DNA of 64,000 nucleotides from Xylogone sp. PMI_703 (taxonomy: Eukaryota > Ascomycota > Leotiomycetes): the NCBI GenBank assembly GCA_021399445.1, contig JAJTUQ010000003.1, positions 3,038,001 to 3,102,000 of the forward strand. Direction: 5' to 3'. The notes under the pieces were generated by a model. The model did no database searches and had not been told where the DNA came from. It saw nothing but the letters and a program-made list of their open reading frames with translations. Shown here in pieces: positions 47,612 to 56,608 of this stretch (positions within the stretch are counted from its first letter, which is position 1; every line of letters starts with the position of its first letter). A program made the position numbers and the translations under genes.

Positions 47612-48775
47612 TTATTCTTTATACCTTCTATCTTTGAATCCAGCAAGAACCTCAACAGTGCCGTCACCATTCTCTGCCCATCGCTTAGCTGCAATTTCAG
47701 GGTTCAATTGCAAGGTCTGCTTGGCCTTGACCCACTCCTCCATTGTGACTGGTTTCTCGAATCTAGATGCGACGCCAGCAGCATTCAGAACTGGAGAATC
47801 TAGAATGGGGTTCAAGATTGTATCGTTATGAGGGCGAGCGAAATAGAGAAGTCCAGTACGCTCGTAGTCACGCTGGTCCTCGGGCGGTGATACAACACGG
47901 TGGACTGAACTCTTTAGCCATCCACCCGTCAGATGAGAAATAGTGTCCGCAAGATTGACCGTGATGGTGCCAGGTTGAGCGGAGACATATGTCCAGTTTC
48001 CGTCTTCCCCAAGAATCTGAAGGCCTGCAACTGGCTGTCTGAATAAAAGCGTCACTGTTCCGAGATCGGTATGTCCTCCGCCTAAGCCGTGGTTACTAGC
48101 AGCATGTTCCTCAGGGGTACGCTTGTGGTAAACCATATACCGGAAGTGGTCTTCGCTTTTCCTGTCATAAGTGTGCTGTTTGACAAGGTATTCCTCATCA
48201 GGGAGTTGAAGAATGATAGCAAAGAGTCGTAGGAGTGGAATTACAACATTTGAGTGTAGAGCACGAGAGAAGGTCTCAATCTCGGGCCAGTGCGCCTTCA
48301 GCAGGTCTGGATAATCATACTTGCCCTTGAAATCGTCGGTAAACTTGGGAATATTAAAGATCTCAACATTGTCAAATGCTCGGGCGGTCTTACTGCGACC
48401 ATGGCGACGCCACCCGTTATAATCGGCGGCAGCATAATCAACTTCATATTTAGCCTTCTCTTCGGTAGGCAGTTCGAAGAAGTGCTTGGCCAGGGTGAAT
48501 TGATCGTCGATTTGCTGTTGGGAGAGGCCAAAATTCTTGACATAGAAGAAACCAACGTGGTGCACGGCGTGCGCAAGTTGTTGGGCTAGTCTCTCTTTTC
48601 CTCCTGGACGATCAATATCTTCCAAGTCAAGGGTTACAAGCTCAGCCCAGGGGAGATTCTCCTTGGTCTCAGGAGGATGCTGGTAGCGCTCAAGGCGATC
48701 ATAGTCATATTTGTGCGAGTCCTCCACCGAGAGAGAAGGTGCAGGAGCTGGAGGCTGGACAAGAGTTGCAGACAT
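47612..48775 (-). CDS. 2-oxoglutarate/Fe(II)-dependent oxygenase (isopenicillin-N-synthase-like)
   Basis: A single-exon gene encodes 387 residues. The N-terminal DIOX_N-type region includes LAHAVHHVGFFYVKN and a substrate-entry helix with PTEEKAKY. The double-stranded beta-helix carries the iron ligands His235 and Asp237 (GGHTDLGTVTLL) and His292 (SSVHRVVSPP), and the 2OG-binding Arg306 in DYERTGLLYF. All are intact. Such fungal enzymes hydroxylate, desaturate or demethylate small molecules in catabolism or secondary metabolism; the substrate cannot be read here. The ATG at 48775 starts the frame cleanly. It is divergent from the MFS permease over a 1.3-kb promoter that holds three CCGGAA sites. 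Confidence 0.92.
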   Translation of the reverse strand: MSATLVQPPAPAPSLSVEDSHKYDYDRLERYQHPPETKENLPWAELVTLDLEDIDRPGGKERLAQQLAHAVHHVGFFYVKNFGLSQQQIDDQFTLAKHFFELPTEEKAKYEVDYAAADYNGWRRHGRSKTARAFDNVEIFNIPKFTDDFKGKYDYPDLLKAHWPEIETFSRALHSNVVIPLLRLFAIILQLPDEEYLVKQHTYDRKSEDHFRYMVYHKRTPEEHAASNHGLGGGHTDLGTVTLLFRQPVAGLQILGEDGNWTYVSAQPGTITVNLADTISHLTGGWLKSSVHRVVSPPEDQRDYERTGLLYFARPHNDTILNPILDSPVLNAAGVASRFEKPVTMEEWVKAKQTLQLNPEIAAKRWAENGDGTVEVLAGFKDRRYKE

Positions 48776-50086
48776 GATTGAGGGGGTTGTTGTGAAACTA
48801 TCAACGGACTCTAGCTGATGAAACTCTTTGATATCGATCTATTATAACGCTTGGGATCATTCTCTTTTAAGTACCACACTATCTCATCAGTCAACCCCAC
48901 CACTCTGATAGGCTTCTTATCAGTTTGTCAGCCTTGCGAGGGGTTGTTCATCGTCATTCATTGCGGGCATGTCGCCATCCCTATTTCCCCTCCTTCCAAC
49001 ACATCTGGATGCCCGAGCTGCACTGCAAACTCCAATGTACCTCAATAATTATCAACTACTGCACTCCGGAATTTAGACAGACTCTTTTCCGGAATTAAAG
49101 AGTTTGGCTCTAATTCCGGAATATAGGGTGAGGTGGTGAGGTGGTGAGGCACAGTACAAATGTTATGAAAGCACGAAATCTGGACTGCAGATTGCAAATC
49201 GGTTATTTCGCGGGATGATCAACCTGTGCAGTCCAATCTAGCTCATCTTCCATTTCGAGCTTGGGTTCTACGCGTTTCATCAATGAATGCCTCATAAAAT
49301 ACAGGAGTAATCCAAGTGCATAATCAGCGATAATGAGAGATATGTCACTGAATTGACATGTAGGGTCGGGCATGATCGGACCCGTGATATATATCACGAA
49401 AGGTGAGTTCCAGAAAATCACTGTTATTTTGTTAAGATGGAGAATGAGGGTCCTGGCAACATATCGTGGGACAAGATCCTTGCACCAAACACCCAGGCCT
49501 CGTGTTGATTGCAACCTCACACCTGCTGGCCCCATTCTCGATGCCTATCCCGGATTGGCTCTGTGGAGAGAATCGTGACAACAAACGATTAGCAATTAGA
49601 GCGCAGAGGACATGAAGACATTCGAGCCAGATATGAGTTGATTCAACTGCGGCAGACCTAGAGGAAAGGAAAATGGAATCTAACAGCGAAGACCAAGCTC
49701 TACAAGCGGGAGCCAGTCACGACGCGTTGCCACCCCCATGAAGCTTAACGCAACACAGTCCAGTCTAGAGCTGTCGTACCTCAAGCAAAGAGGCTTCTGC
49801 AGCAGTAGCTACGGATTGCCGAGGGATACAATGCGGCAGCCGCATCCAATCATTGTAATGGTTATGGAGGGACTGCTATAATCATGGGACTTCTTCTAAG
49901 GACGGAATCATCAAGATAGGGCGATGGCGGAACCGATATCAGAATTGCGCAATAAGACGCTACGCCGTCGAATACTTGAACTTGCTTCTCGTTGAGCGCT
50001 ATAGGTCCTTATGGAACCAATATACTTAACTCTGCCGAGTTCCTTCAATCAACTCTCCCTAGCATTAGCTCCAACATCACGGCGTA
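48776..50086. promoter_or_regulatory. Divergent promoter between 2OG oxygenase and MFS permease
   Basis: 1.3 kb lie between two start codons pointing apart. The segment 49065-49122 has three CCGGAA palindromes, and 49128-49149 has a short GTGAGGTGG tandem repeat. A 110-codon minus-strand frame (49203-49535) with one hydrophobic stretch is present but is not convincing as a gene. Confidence 0.45.
49065..49122. promoter_or_regulatory. Cluster of three CCGGAA palindromes, two forming a hairpin
   Basis: TCCGGAAT lies at 49065-49072, TTCCGGAATT at 49087-49096 and AATTCCGGAAT at 49112-49122. The second and third are arms of an inverted repeat (49088-49102 against 49108-49120) with a 2-base bulge and a 5-base loop. 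CGG/CCG triplets in dyads are the usual contacts of Zn2Cys6 dimers. The sites lie about 290-350 bp upstream of the oxygenase start. Confidence 0.45.
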
Positions 50087-51649
50087 ATGGCAGATACAGC
50101 AAGTCAAAAGGGTATGCCATGGGCGAAGTCGGAGGTTACGGCATTCGAAGATAGCCGTTCAACCTCAACGCCTCAAAACGAGGTTGAGAAACCTCTGGAA
50201 GCATGGCAGAAACCGGGGGCCTGGGGGGCTATACGGCGCTTTGGTAGATTTGTGCAGAGATATGTTTGGGACGACCCGGATAAGCCTAGAGAAGAGAAGA
50301 TCTTTCTGTTCAAGCTTGACTTTTTCCTCCTTACCTACGGATGTCTGGGGTACTTCTGCAAGAATCTGGACCAGGCCAATCTCAACAACGCCTATGTCTC
50401 AGGCATGAAGGAAGCTATTCATATGGGTGGTAGTCAGCTCACGTATATGGGAAATGTTTTCACCGCAGGCTATGTTGTCGGCCAATTGCCTGCTGTTATC
50501 TTGGTTACCAAGCTCCGACCTTCCATTCTTGTGCCCACCTTGGAAGTTCTCTGGGCCATCTTCACCTTTTGTTGTGCTACTGTCACATCTGTATCACAGC
50601 TGTACGCCCTGCGCTTTCTGATAGGACTGTGCGAGGGGGCCTTCTTTCCTTGCATCATGTATGTTATTGGATCCTGGTACAAGAAAGACGAGAGAGCCAA
50701 GCGTACAACTCTTTTCTACAGTACTGCAACTATGGCCTCCATGTTCAGTGGCTATCTCCAAGCAGCTGCATATAACAATCTCAACGGGCATCTAGGTCGC
50801 GCAGGTTGGCAATGGCTTTATATTATCTGCGGCATAATCAGCCTGCCGGTTGGTATTCTAGGATACTTTTTCAATCCAGACTTCCCAGAGAACACTCGTG
50901 CCTTCTATTTGAGCAGAAAAGAAGTCGAGTATGCAAAGCAACGGCTAGTTAGTGATGGCTACAAGCCACTAGGTGCCTCAGCCTGGGATCGCACCAAGAT
51001 CTTCAGAATTATGGCTCAATGGCAATTCTGGATATTATCCATTGGATACTTTTTTGTTCAGGCTAGTCTACCTAGTCAACAGCCAACCTTTGCAATCTGG
51101 CTCAAATCAGAGCACTACTCAATTTATGATGTAAATGTGCTGCCAACTGCAGTATTTGGTATCGCTGTTGCCGTCCAGATCTTTGCGGCTATGTTATCAG
51201 ACTCTCCGTTATTAAAAGGAGCCCGTTGGCAAGCCATAACTGCCATGCAAGCCGGAACATTCTTCAGTGTCGTTGTGCTGGCTATTTGGAACGTCCCACG
51301 AAAGCTGAAATTTGCGGCATTCTACCTCTCTTATCTCTCTGCTGGAGTTCCTGGAATCTGGTATGCATGGTATCCTGATCTCATTCCACACGACCACGAA
51401 ATGAGAGGCTTCGTGATTGCCACGTCTAATATGTGCGGCTACATCAATTCTATCTGGTACTCTGATGCTGTTTGGAGGACAGCTGAGGCCCCAAGATTCA
51501 AGCCTGGCTTTATTGCGGCTGCGGTATTTGGAGTTGCACTTGTTTTAACTTCAATATTGGTACGTTTCTTGGAAATTCATGACCGCAAAAAGAGGGAGTC
51601 TATCCAGGATGGGTTGCATGATGTAGAAGCACCTGCTTCTATTGCTTAG
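50087..51649 (+). CDS. MFS permease, allantoate/pantothenate (Dal5/Liz1) family
   Basis: A single-exon gene encodes 520 residues. A hydrophilic N-terminus of about 75 residues leads into KLDFFLLTYGCLGYFCKNLDQANLNNAYVSGMKE, a typical first span and loop of anion:cation symporters of the Dal5/Tna1/Liz1/Vht1 group. The next features are YMGNVFTAGYVVGQLPAVIL and LRFLIGLCEGAFFPCIMYVIGSWYKKDERAKR, the family's span 4-5 signature. About twelve membrane segments are seen in total, and the tail is charged (RKKRES). Members carry allantoate, nicotinate, pantothenate, biotin or other carboxylates across the plasma membrane; the substrate is not determined here. Its divergent neighbour is the 2OG oxygenase. 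Downstream and convergent is the Zn2Cys6 gene, suggesting a shared pathway. Confidence 0.92.
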   Translation: MADTASQKGMPWAKSEVTAFEDSRSTSTPQNEVEKPLEAWQKPGAWGAIRRFGRFVQRYVWDDPDKPREEKIFLFKLDFFLLTYGCLGYFCKNLDQANLNNAYVSGMKEAIHMGGSQLTYMGNVFTAGYVVGQLPAVILVTKLRPSILVPTLEVLWAIFTFCCATVTSVSQLYALRFLIGLCEGAFFPCIMYVIGSWYKKDERAKRTTLFYSTATMASMFSGYLQAAAYNNLNGHLGRAGWQWLYIICGIISLPVGILGYFFNPDFPENTRAFYLSRKEVEYAKQRLVSDGYKPLGASAWDRTKIFRIMAQWQFWILSIGYFFVQASLPSQQPTFAIWLKSEHYSIYDVNVLPTAVFGIAVAVQIFAAMLSDSPLLKGARWQAITAMQAGTFFSVVVLAIWNVPRKLKFAAFYLSYLSAGVPGIWYAWYPDLIPHDHEMRGFVIATSNMCGYINSIWYSDAVWRTAEAPRFKPGFIAAAVFGVALVLTSILVRFLEIHDRKKRESIQDGLHDVEAPASIA

Positions 51650-52259
51650 AATAGACGAAAGTTTACAATATAACGAATACAGTTATATTATCACGTTTCT
51701 AATACGTTGTGAAGAATTCATACTGTCATTGAATATGCTAATCGTAATGGCTAGTTAATAGTAGCACTTCTCCTATTCACCCCGGATTTTAGTTAAAGCG
51801 TTCTCTGTATCTTCCGATGTGGTTAATATGAGGGCGACTTACCAGCCTATTATCATATTCAAATTCTTATATCCAAAACCATCTCACGTAGGGTGGTGTT
51901 CTCCGGATGAATAATACAATTACGTTTAACTCTCATCATGATGTAGTGCATCTGTCGGAGTTTAACATGATCTATCAATGGAGAGATCAACTATGAAAAT
52001 GTGGAGCCGATTTAATATGTCGTGATATTCCCCTGTGTGTAAATTAGCCCTATTCAAAATGCTAGATATCTATATACCTGGATGTTTACCTTTTAGAAGA
52101 AACCAGCTCGTTGAGCCAATCTTTACTTGGTTGCCAGCTCCCCTTGCTGTAGATACACTGCTGGCCCTATAATATGATAGTGATGTGGTCCCCGTAAATA
52201 AACGATATTTTCAATACTCAAGACGTGAATCCTCGGGGGCGATGTGTATTAAATATCAT
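51650..52259. other. Convergent spacer
   Basis: An AT-rich 610-bp gap between the stops of the permease and the Zn2Cys6 gene. No gene or element was seen. Confidence 0.35.
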
Positions 52260-53660
52260 TTAGTCACCATAAATGTGCACTATCGTTGCGTATAACATCA
52301 TACCATACTCATCCACGGATTCCAGCCAGCGGTCAATCCTCTTCTGTCGGTTTTTCTTGTCGCCATGATCCAGATGTGGCCATAACTCACCCAGTCGCAG
52401 GAAGCCACCTTCCCACCTGGCAAGCTGAAGGTTATACTCTCTTTCCCAGCTCTTTCTATCAGCAGCTTGCCACAAGGCCTTGCTAGATGGCGCCGGTACT
52501 AGGGCAAGTTCCTCTCCTACAAAGCATGGCACGTTTTGAAAGAAATTAAAAACATTGTCAAATGTATACATAGTGAAAAGTGTACGGCGTTTCGCAGATG
52601 CCACAACCCAAGATTCCCAGTCTGGTCGTGAATGCGATATCTCAGCTCGACAGACAAGACCCTTAAGGGCCGCATAACTGCCAAGGGACTGCAGGTTGAT
52701 CATTGTTGTTTGATCCACTAAGACAGTCTCTCCGGGTGTGAATAACATGATGGAGTATATTAGGTAAGCCTGGCATGCTGCGAGAAGAGTAATCTGATCA
52801 TAGTTCTCATACTATATTTGGATAGTTAGTACATCTTATGTCCGCTATTCAGATTGAGACTTTACCTCCTGGTATAATTTTTCCATCTCCTTTCTTATAG
52901 TTTCAATAATAATATCCTCACTGCCTGCTGCCCGACCTTCCCAAAGACGGACTAAACTTAGACAGTTGGCCAACGGGGCAGCAGTTTCATGCTCCAGTAC
53001 TTGTAATGGATGGATAATAGGGGGTAATCCCCCGGGTTGAAACATCATTTTTGGATAGGTCCTTAAGACTCGGTATATATATTGTGCGGTTGATGGCAAG
53101 AGAGGCTTAACTCGCTTCTGGGACGCAGAAGGCAGTATAGTAGCTAGCCATCGACCACCTATCTCACTACTATCCGCAGCAGGAACCAAATCCACATGTG
53201 CGAATCTGGGAATGTTACGGGGAGCAAAGCTCTCTGCCGGCATTACGGGTGTGGAAACACTCGTATTGAAGCTTTCGGGCGTGTGGAACACGTACGAATT
53301 GTCACCCTGGTTTCGATTTGACATTGACATGTCGGTCCAATTTGGCACAGGACGTACAGTCCCATACGTCGTCGTGCCTGGGTTGGTTGCGCCTGCATTA
53401 CTAGAGCTGGAATCAAAATTGTCATGACTACGGTCGGTAAATGGAGTGGTTTCGGTTCTGTCCTCGGTGATAGGAGGAGAGGCAGCAGCGGCTGGAGCAG
53501 CATAAACACAGGATAATCCCTTCTTCATACATCTCGAGCAGCGAGGACGTCGCATATCGCATCGAATCTTTCCATTCGAGCATTGAGAACAAGCCTTTTT
53601 TCTGGGAGGAGCTACTTTCCTGGACAGTCCCCGTCGCTCCGCCGCCGTTTCTGATGACAT
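52260..53660 (-). CDS. Zn2Cys6 fungal transcription factor
   Basis: Exons 52866-53660 and 52260-52811 (54-nt intron) give 448 residues. The binuclear zinc cluster is complete: Cys24, 27, 34, 41, 44 and 51 (C-x2-C-x6-C-x6-C-x2-C-x6-C), with a basic loop GKIRCDMRRPR. A Ser/Thr/Pro-rich linker follows to about 150. The C-terminal part is helical and resembles the short regulators annotated near metabolic genes, with SHSRPDWESWVVASAKRRTLFTMY, common to fungal factors of this length. It probably binds CGG-type dyads in the nucleus and controls nearby metabolic genes; the target is inferred from position. A CGGAATTCCG palindrome sits about 150 bp upstream of its own start. It is convergent with the permease. 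Confidence 0.9.
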
Positions 53661-55150
53661 AATGCCAACTAATTGAGACTTTATAGGGCAGAAGTATGAT
53701 TTGGGTATGCTAATACACTGGTAGAAAGGAGTTGAGAGCTGGGGCGGTTTTTATTTATATTTCAAGCAATGTTCAGCTTCGGCGACTACAAAGTCCGGGA
53801 TACAGCTCGGAATTCCGGTGGACGGTCCGAAAATGGATATAAATACAACGGCATCCGACATTGGACTGTAAACTGAGCGATCAATGCTTCACAACTACGT
53901 TTTATTTTACGTATTCTCGCCAAGATTCATTATTCACGGTTTTTACCTCCGTATAAGTGTTTGATATCAGGACTGCTTGGTTCATTCGATTATTTAGAGG
54001 GCATGTTGTATAATGGCAACTCCTACTACACCATTTTAGTAGTCAAAAAGAGCGCCATCTACGTCCTTCTCGAAGAGTCTATTCAGTTGATGAATCAGTT
54101 TAATGTGAAAAGCCGAATCTTGCAGCTGCAGGAGGGGTTACTGGCTGATGTCCTTTGTCATCGCAATACTGCGGTAGCGAAGGACGGTTACATATCTGTA
54201 TGCAGTCCAACATCCCAGCCATGTACTTTGTGTGAGACGAGAATGTTTGCAGTCGACACCTTTTCGTACACTTGCACATGTTGTGAAAATCTCCGGGGCT
54301 ATTGTATGATGAGCAATCAAACACCGTCAATCCCTTACCAGCCTTGCTAGCATACTGGAGCTACCGCTCATGTTAAAGTGGGTATGAAAATCCATCAGAG
54401 GAACCTCCAAATGGATATCGCGACGCACCACATACCTGGAACGTGAAGCGATCATGCATCTTGGCAACTCTGCAGCAGCCGCTCGTATCGATTGTCTTCA
54501 ATTGCTGTGGTAAGACCTGATAAATGCGTCACGTTATTGCTTCAAGCTTCCTTGGCGAGTAAGGTATAGGAGGGATGTAGCTCTCCTGATTTCTCGTAGA
54601 TATTCAGACCATCTCTTACTACCGGATATGAGGTTGCAATCTCACCTCCCCATCCAAATTCATTCTCTCTAAGTTCAATTATAAGTTATTAATTGAAATG
54701 TTTGCTAATTGATTCTCTCAATTACTATATTTGTTTTCTTCACTCTCAATCTTGGCAGCTTCCTAAAGTCTAGTGACCCACTAACCAAACATTGCTCCCG
54801 AGTCGACGTCATATAGCAAGTTGAGCCTGGTTCGGCAACGACCGATCACCTGAAGAACTATCCTTGGTACCAAACCTTCTCGAGGTGCAGTTCGACATTC
54901 GACATTGCTGGGACTATATACGAGGCTGGGGTGCAATATCTCTGGGTTCGATTACCTAGACGCTGCCGAAGCCTTATCCTCGTCTCCCACATTCAATCGT
55001 TTATAAACTCTCGCTCAATGTTACTAGGATTTTCTATATCGAACATACACATGCTGCAGTAGAAACCGCCAGCGGGTCCGGCATTTCACCTACCACTTTA
55101 ATTCCAGTATCTCATTCGAACACTCGCTTGGACAAACTATAATTCTCAAA
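53661..55150. other. Divergent spacer between Zn2Cys6 factor and GH76 gene
   Basis: 1.5 kb lie between the two start codons. Apart from the palindrome at 53808-53817 I see no recognised site. An open frame at 53961-54350 lacks an ATG. The GH76 promoter should lie in the last 500 bases. Confidence 0.35.
53808..53817. promoter_or_regulatory. CGGAATTCCG palindrome upstream of the Zn2Cys6 gene
   Basis: A perfect 10-base dyad with CGG/CCG ends lies about 150 bp before the factor's start codon. It is a candidate Zn2Cys6 site, possibly for autoregulation. A ten-base match can arise by chance. Confidence 0.3.
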
Positions 55151-56608
55151 ATGAAATTCCGGAGTTTGATATGCAGCGCATCTACGACGCTATTGTTAAG
55201 TGCAAGCGTTGTCAAAGCCATACAATTAGATCTAGATGATCCAAGTAAGTTTTAATAGAAATATTTATCCAAGATTGATAACATCTTCCAATCATAATGA
55301 TCTAATGAACTTGTAGATTCGATTAAATCTGCAGCTCGACAAGTTGCAGATGGTATGATGGCCTGGTATACAGGTAACCAGACAGGAAATATTCCGGGGT
55401 TATTACCAGGGCCATACTATTGGTGGGAAGCCGGAGCTATGTTTGGATCATTGATTGACTATTGGTACTACACTGGGGATACTACCTATAACGAGGTGAC
55501 AAGTCAAGCATTACTCTTCCAAGTAGGGCCAAATCGAGACTACATGACTCCAAACCAGACCAAGAGCGAAGGGAATGATGATCAAGCTTTCTGGGGAATA
55601 GCAGCTATGTCTGCAGCAGAAACTAACTTTCAAAACCCACCAGAAGACGAACCTCAATGGCTTGCCCTGGCGCAAGCAGTATTTAATACCCAGGCGGCCA
55701 GATGGGATGACAGTACTTGTGGAGGCGGGCTGAGGTGGCAGATCTTCACGTTTAATCAAGGATACAACTACAAGAACTCTATCTCTAATGGTTGCTTCTT
55801 CAACCTAGCGGCTCGATTGGCCAAGTATACCAATAACGATACCTACGCGCAATGGGCATACAGAACCTGGGACTGGATGGAAAGTGTTAAACTAATGGAC
55901 AGCAACTATTACATCTTCGATGGATCAGATGATAGTATAAACTGCACTCAAATCAATCGTCTCCAGTGGTCTTACAATGCAGGCGCTATGCTGCTGGGTG
56001 CAGCAACCTTGTATAACTACACGAATGGCGATGATGTCTGGCGCCAGCGTACAGAAGGCCTTCTAAAAGGGACCGATGTCTTCTTTCCAAAAGGCATCAT
56101 GGTAGAAGTAGCATGCGAAAATAATGGAAAATGCGACACGGATCAGCTCTCATTCAAAGCATATCTAGCTCGCTGGATGGCAGCCACCACGAAGATGGCT
56201 CCATGGACATACAACACTGTAATTGGAAGATTGCGACCGTCTGCACAAGCAGCAGCGCAACAATGCTCTGGCGGTAACGACGGCCGGACATGTGGCTTGA
56301 GATGGCAGGATGGTACCAAGTGGGATGGTACATACGGCGTAGGACAGCAGATGGCGGCACTGGAGGTGCTACAGAGCAATTTGATTTCTCAGGTGGCTGA
56401 ACCCTTGACTAATGCCACCGGAGGTACGAGTAAAGGTGATCCTTCTGCTGGGACAGGAGGCTCGGGGTCAGGCACAGGATCTTCAGGAGTCTTTGGTGTT
56501 CCAGGGACAGGTCCACCCCCTACACATGCTGATAAAGTTGGAGGGGGGTTTGTGACTGTCATACTATTGTTACTGCTATTTGGTGGAATGTGGTGGATGA
56601 TTGTATGA
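55151..56608 (+). CDS. GH76 mannan endo-1,6-alpha-mannosidase (DFG5/DCW1 type), GPI-anchored
   Basis: Exons 55151-55244 and 55317-56608 (72-nt intron) give 461 residues. A signal peptide ends near residue 23 ([10 protein letters not shown]). The GH76 domain starts at [20 protein letters not shown] and continues with [23 protein letters not shown]. It includes the conserved acidic pair Asp162-Asp163 in [14 protein letters not shown] and [16 protein letters not shown] Gly/Ser/Thr-rich segment at about 415-440 precedes a hydrophobic C-terminus ([18 protein letters not shown]), fitting GPI anchoring. DFG5/DCW1 proteins are proposed to cross-link GPI-protein glycans into the cell-wall glucan and are needed for wall integrity and filamentous growth. 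Length and motifs are normal. The splice rebuilds DDPNSIKS. Confidence 0.93.

Noticed and set aside
49203..49535. Minus-strand ORF of 110 codons with one hydrophobic segment
   Set aside because: It lies within the divergent promoter and has no recognisable family. The hydrophobic stretch alone is weak evidence.
54925..54965. Second T-loop-like word GGGTTCGATTACC
   Set aside because: The stem pairs only with a non-standard 8-base loop, and no cloverleaf could be built.
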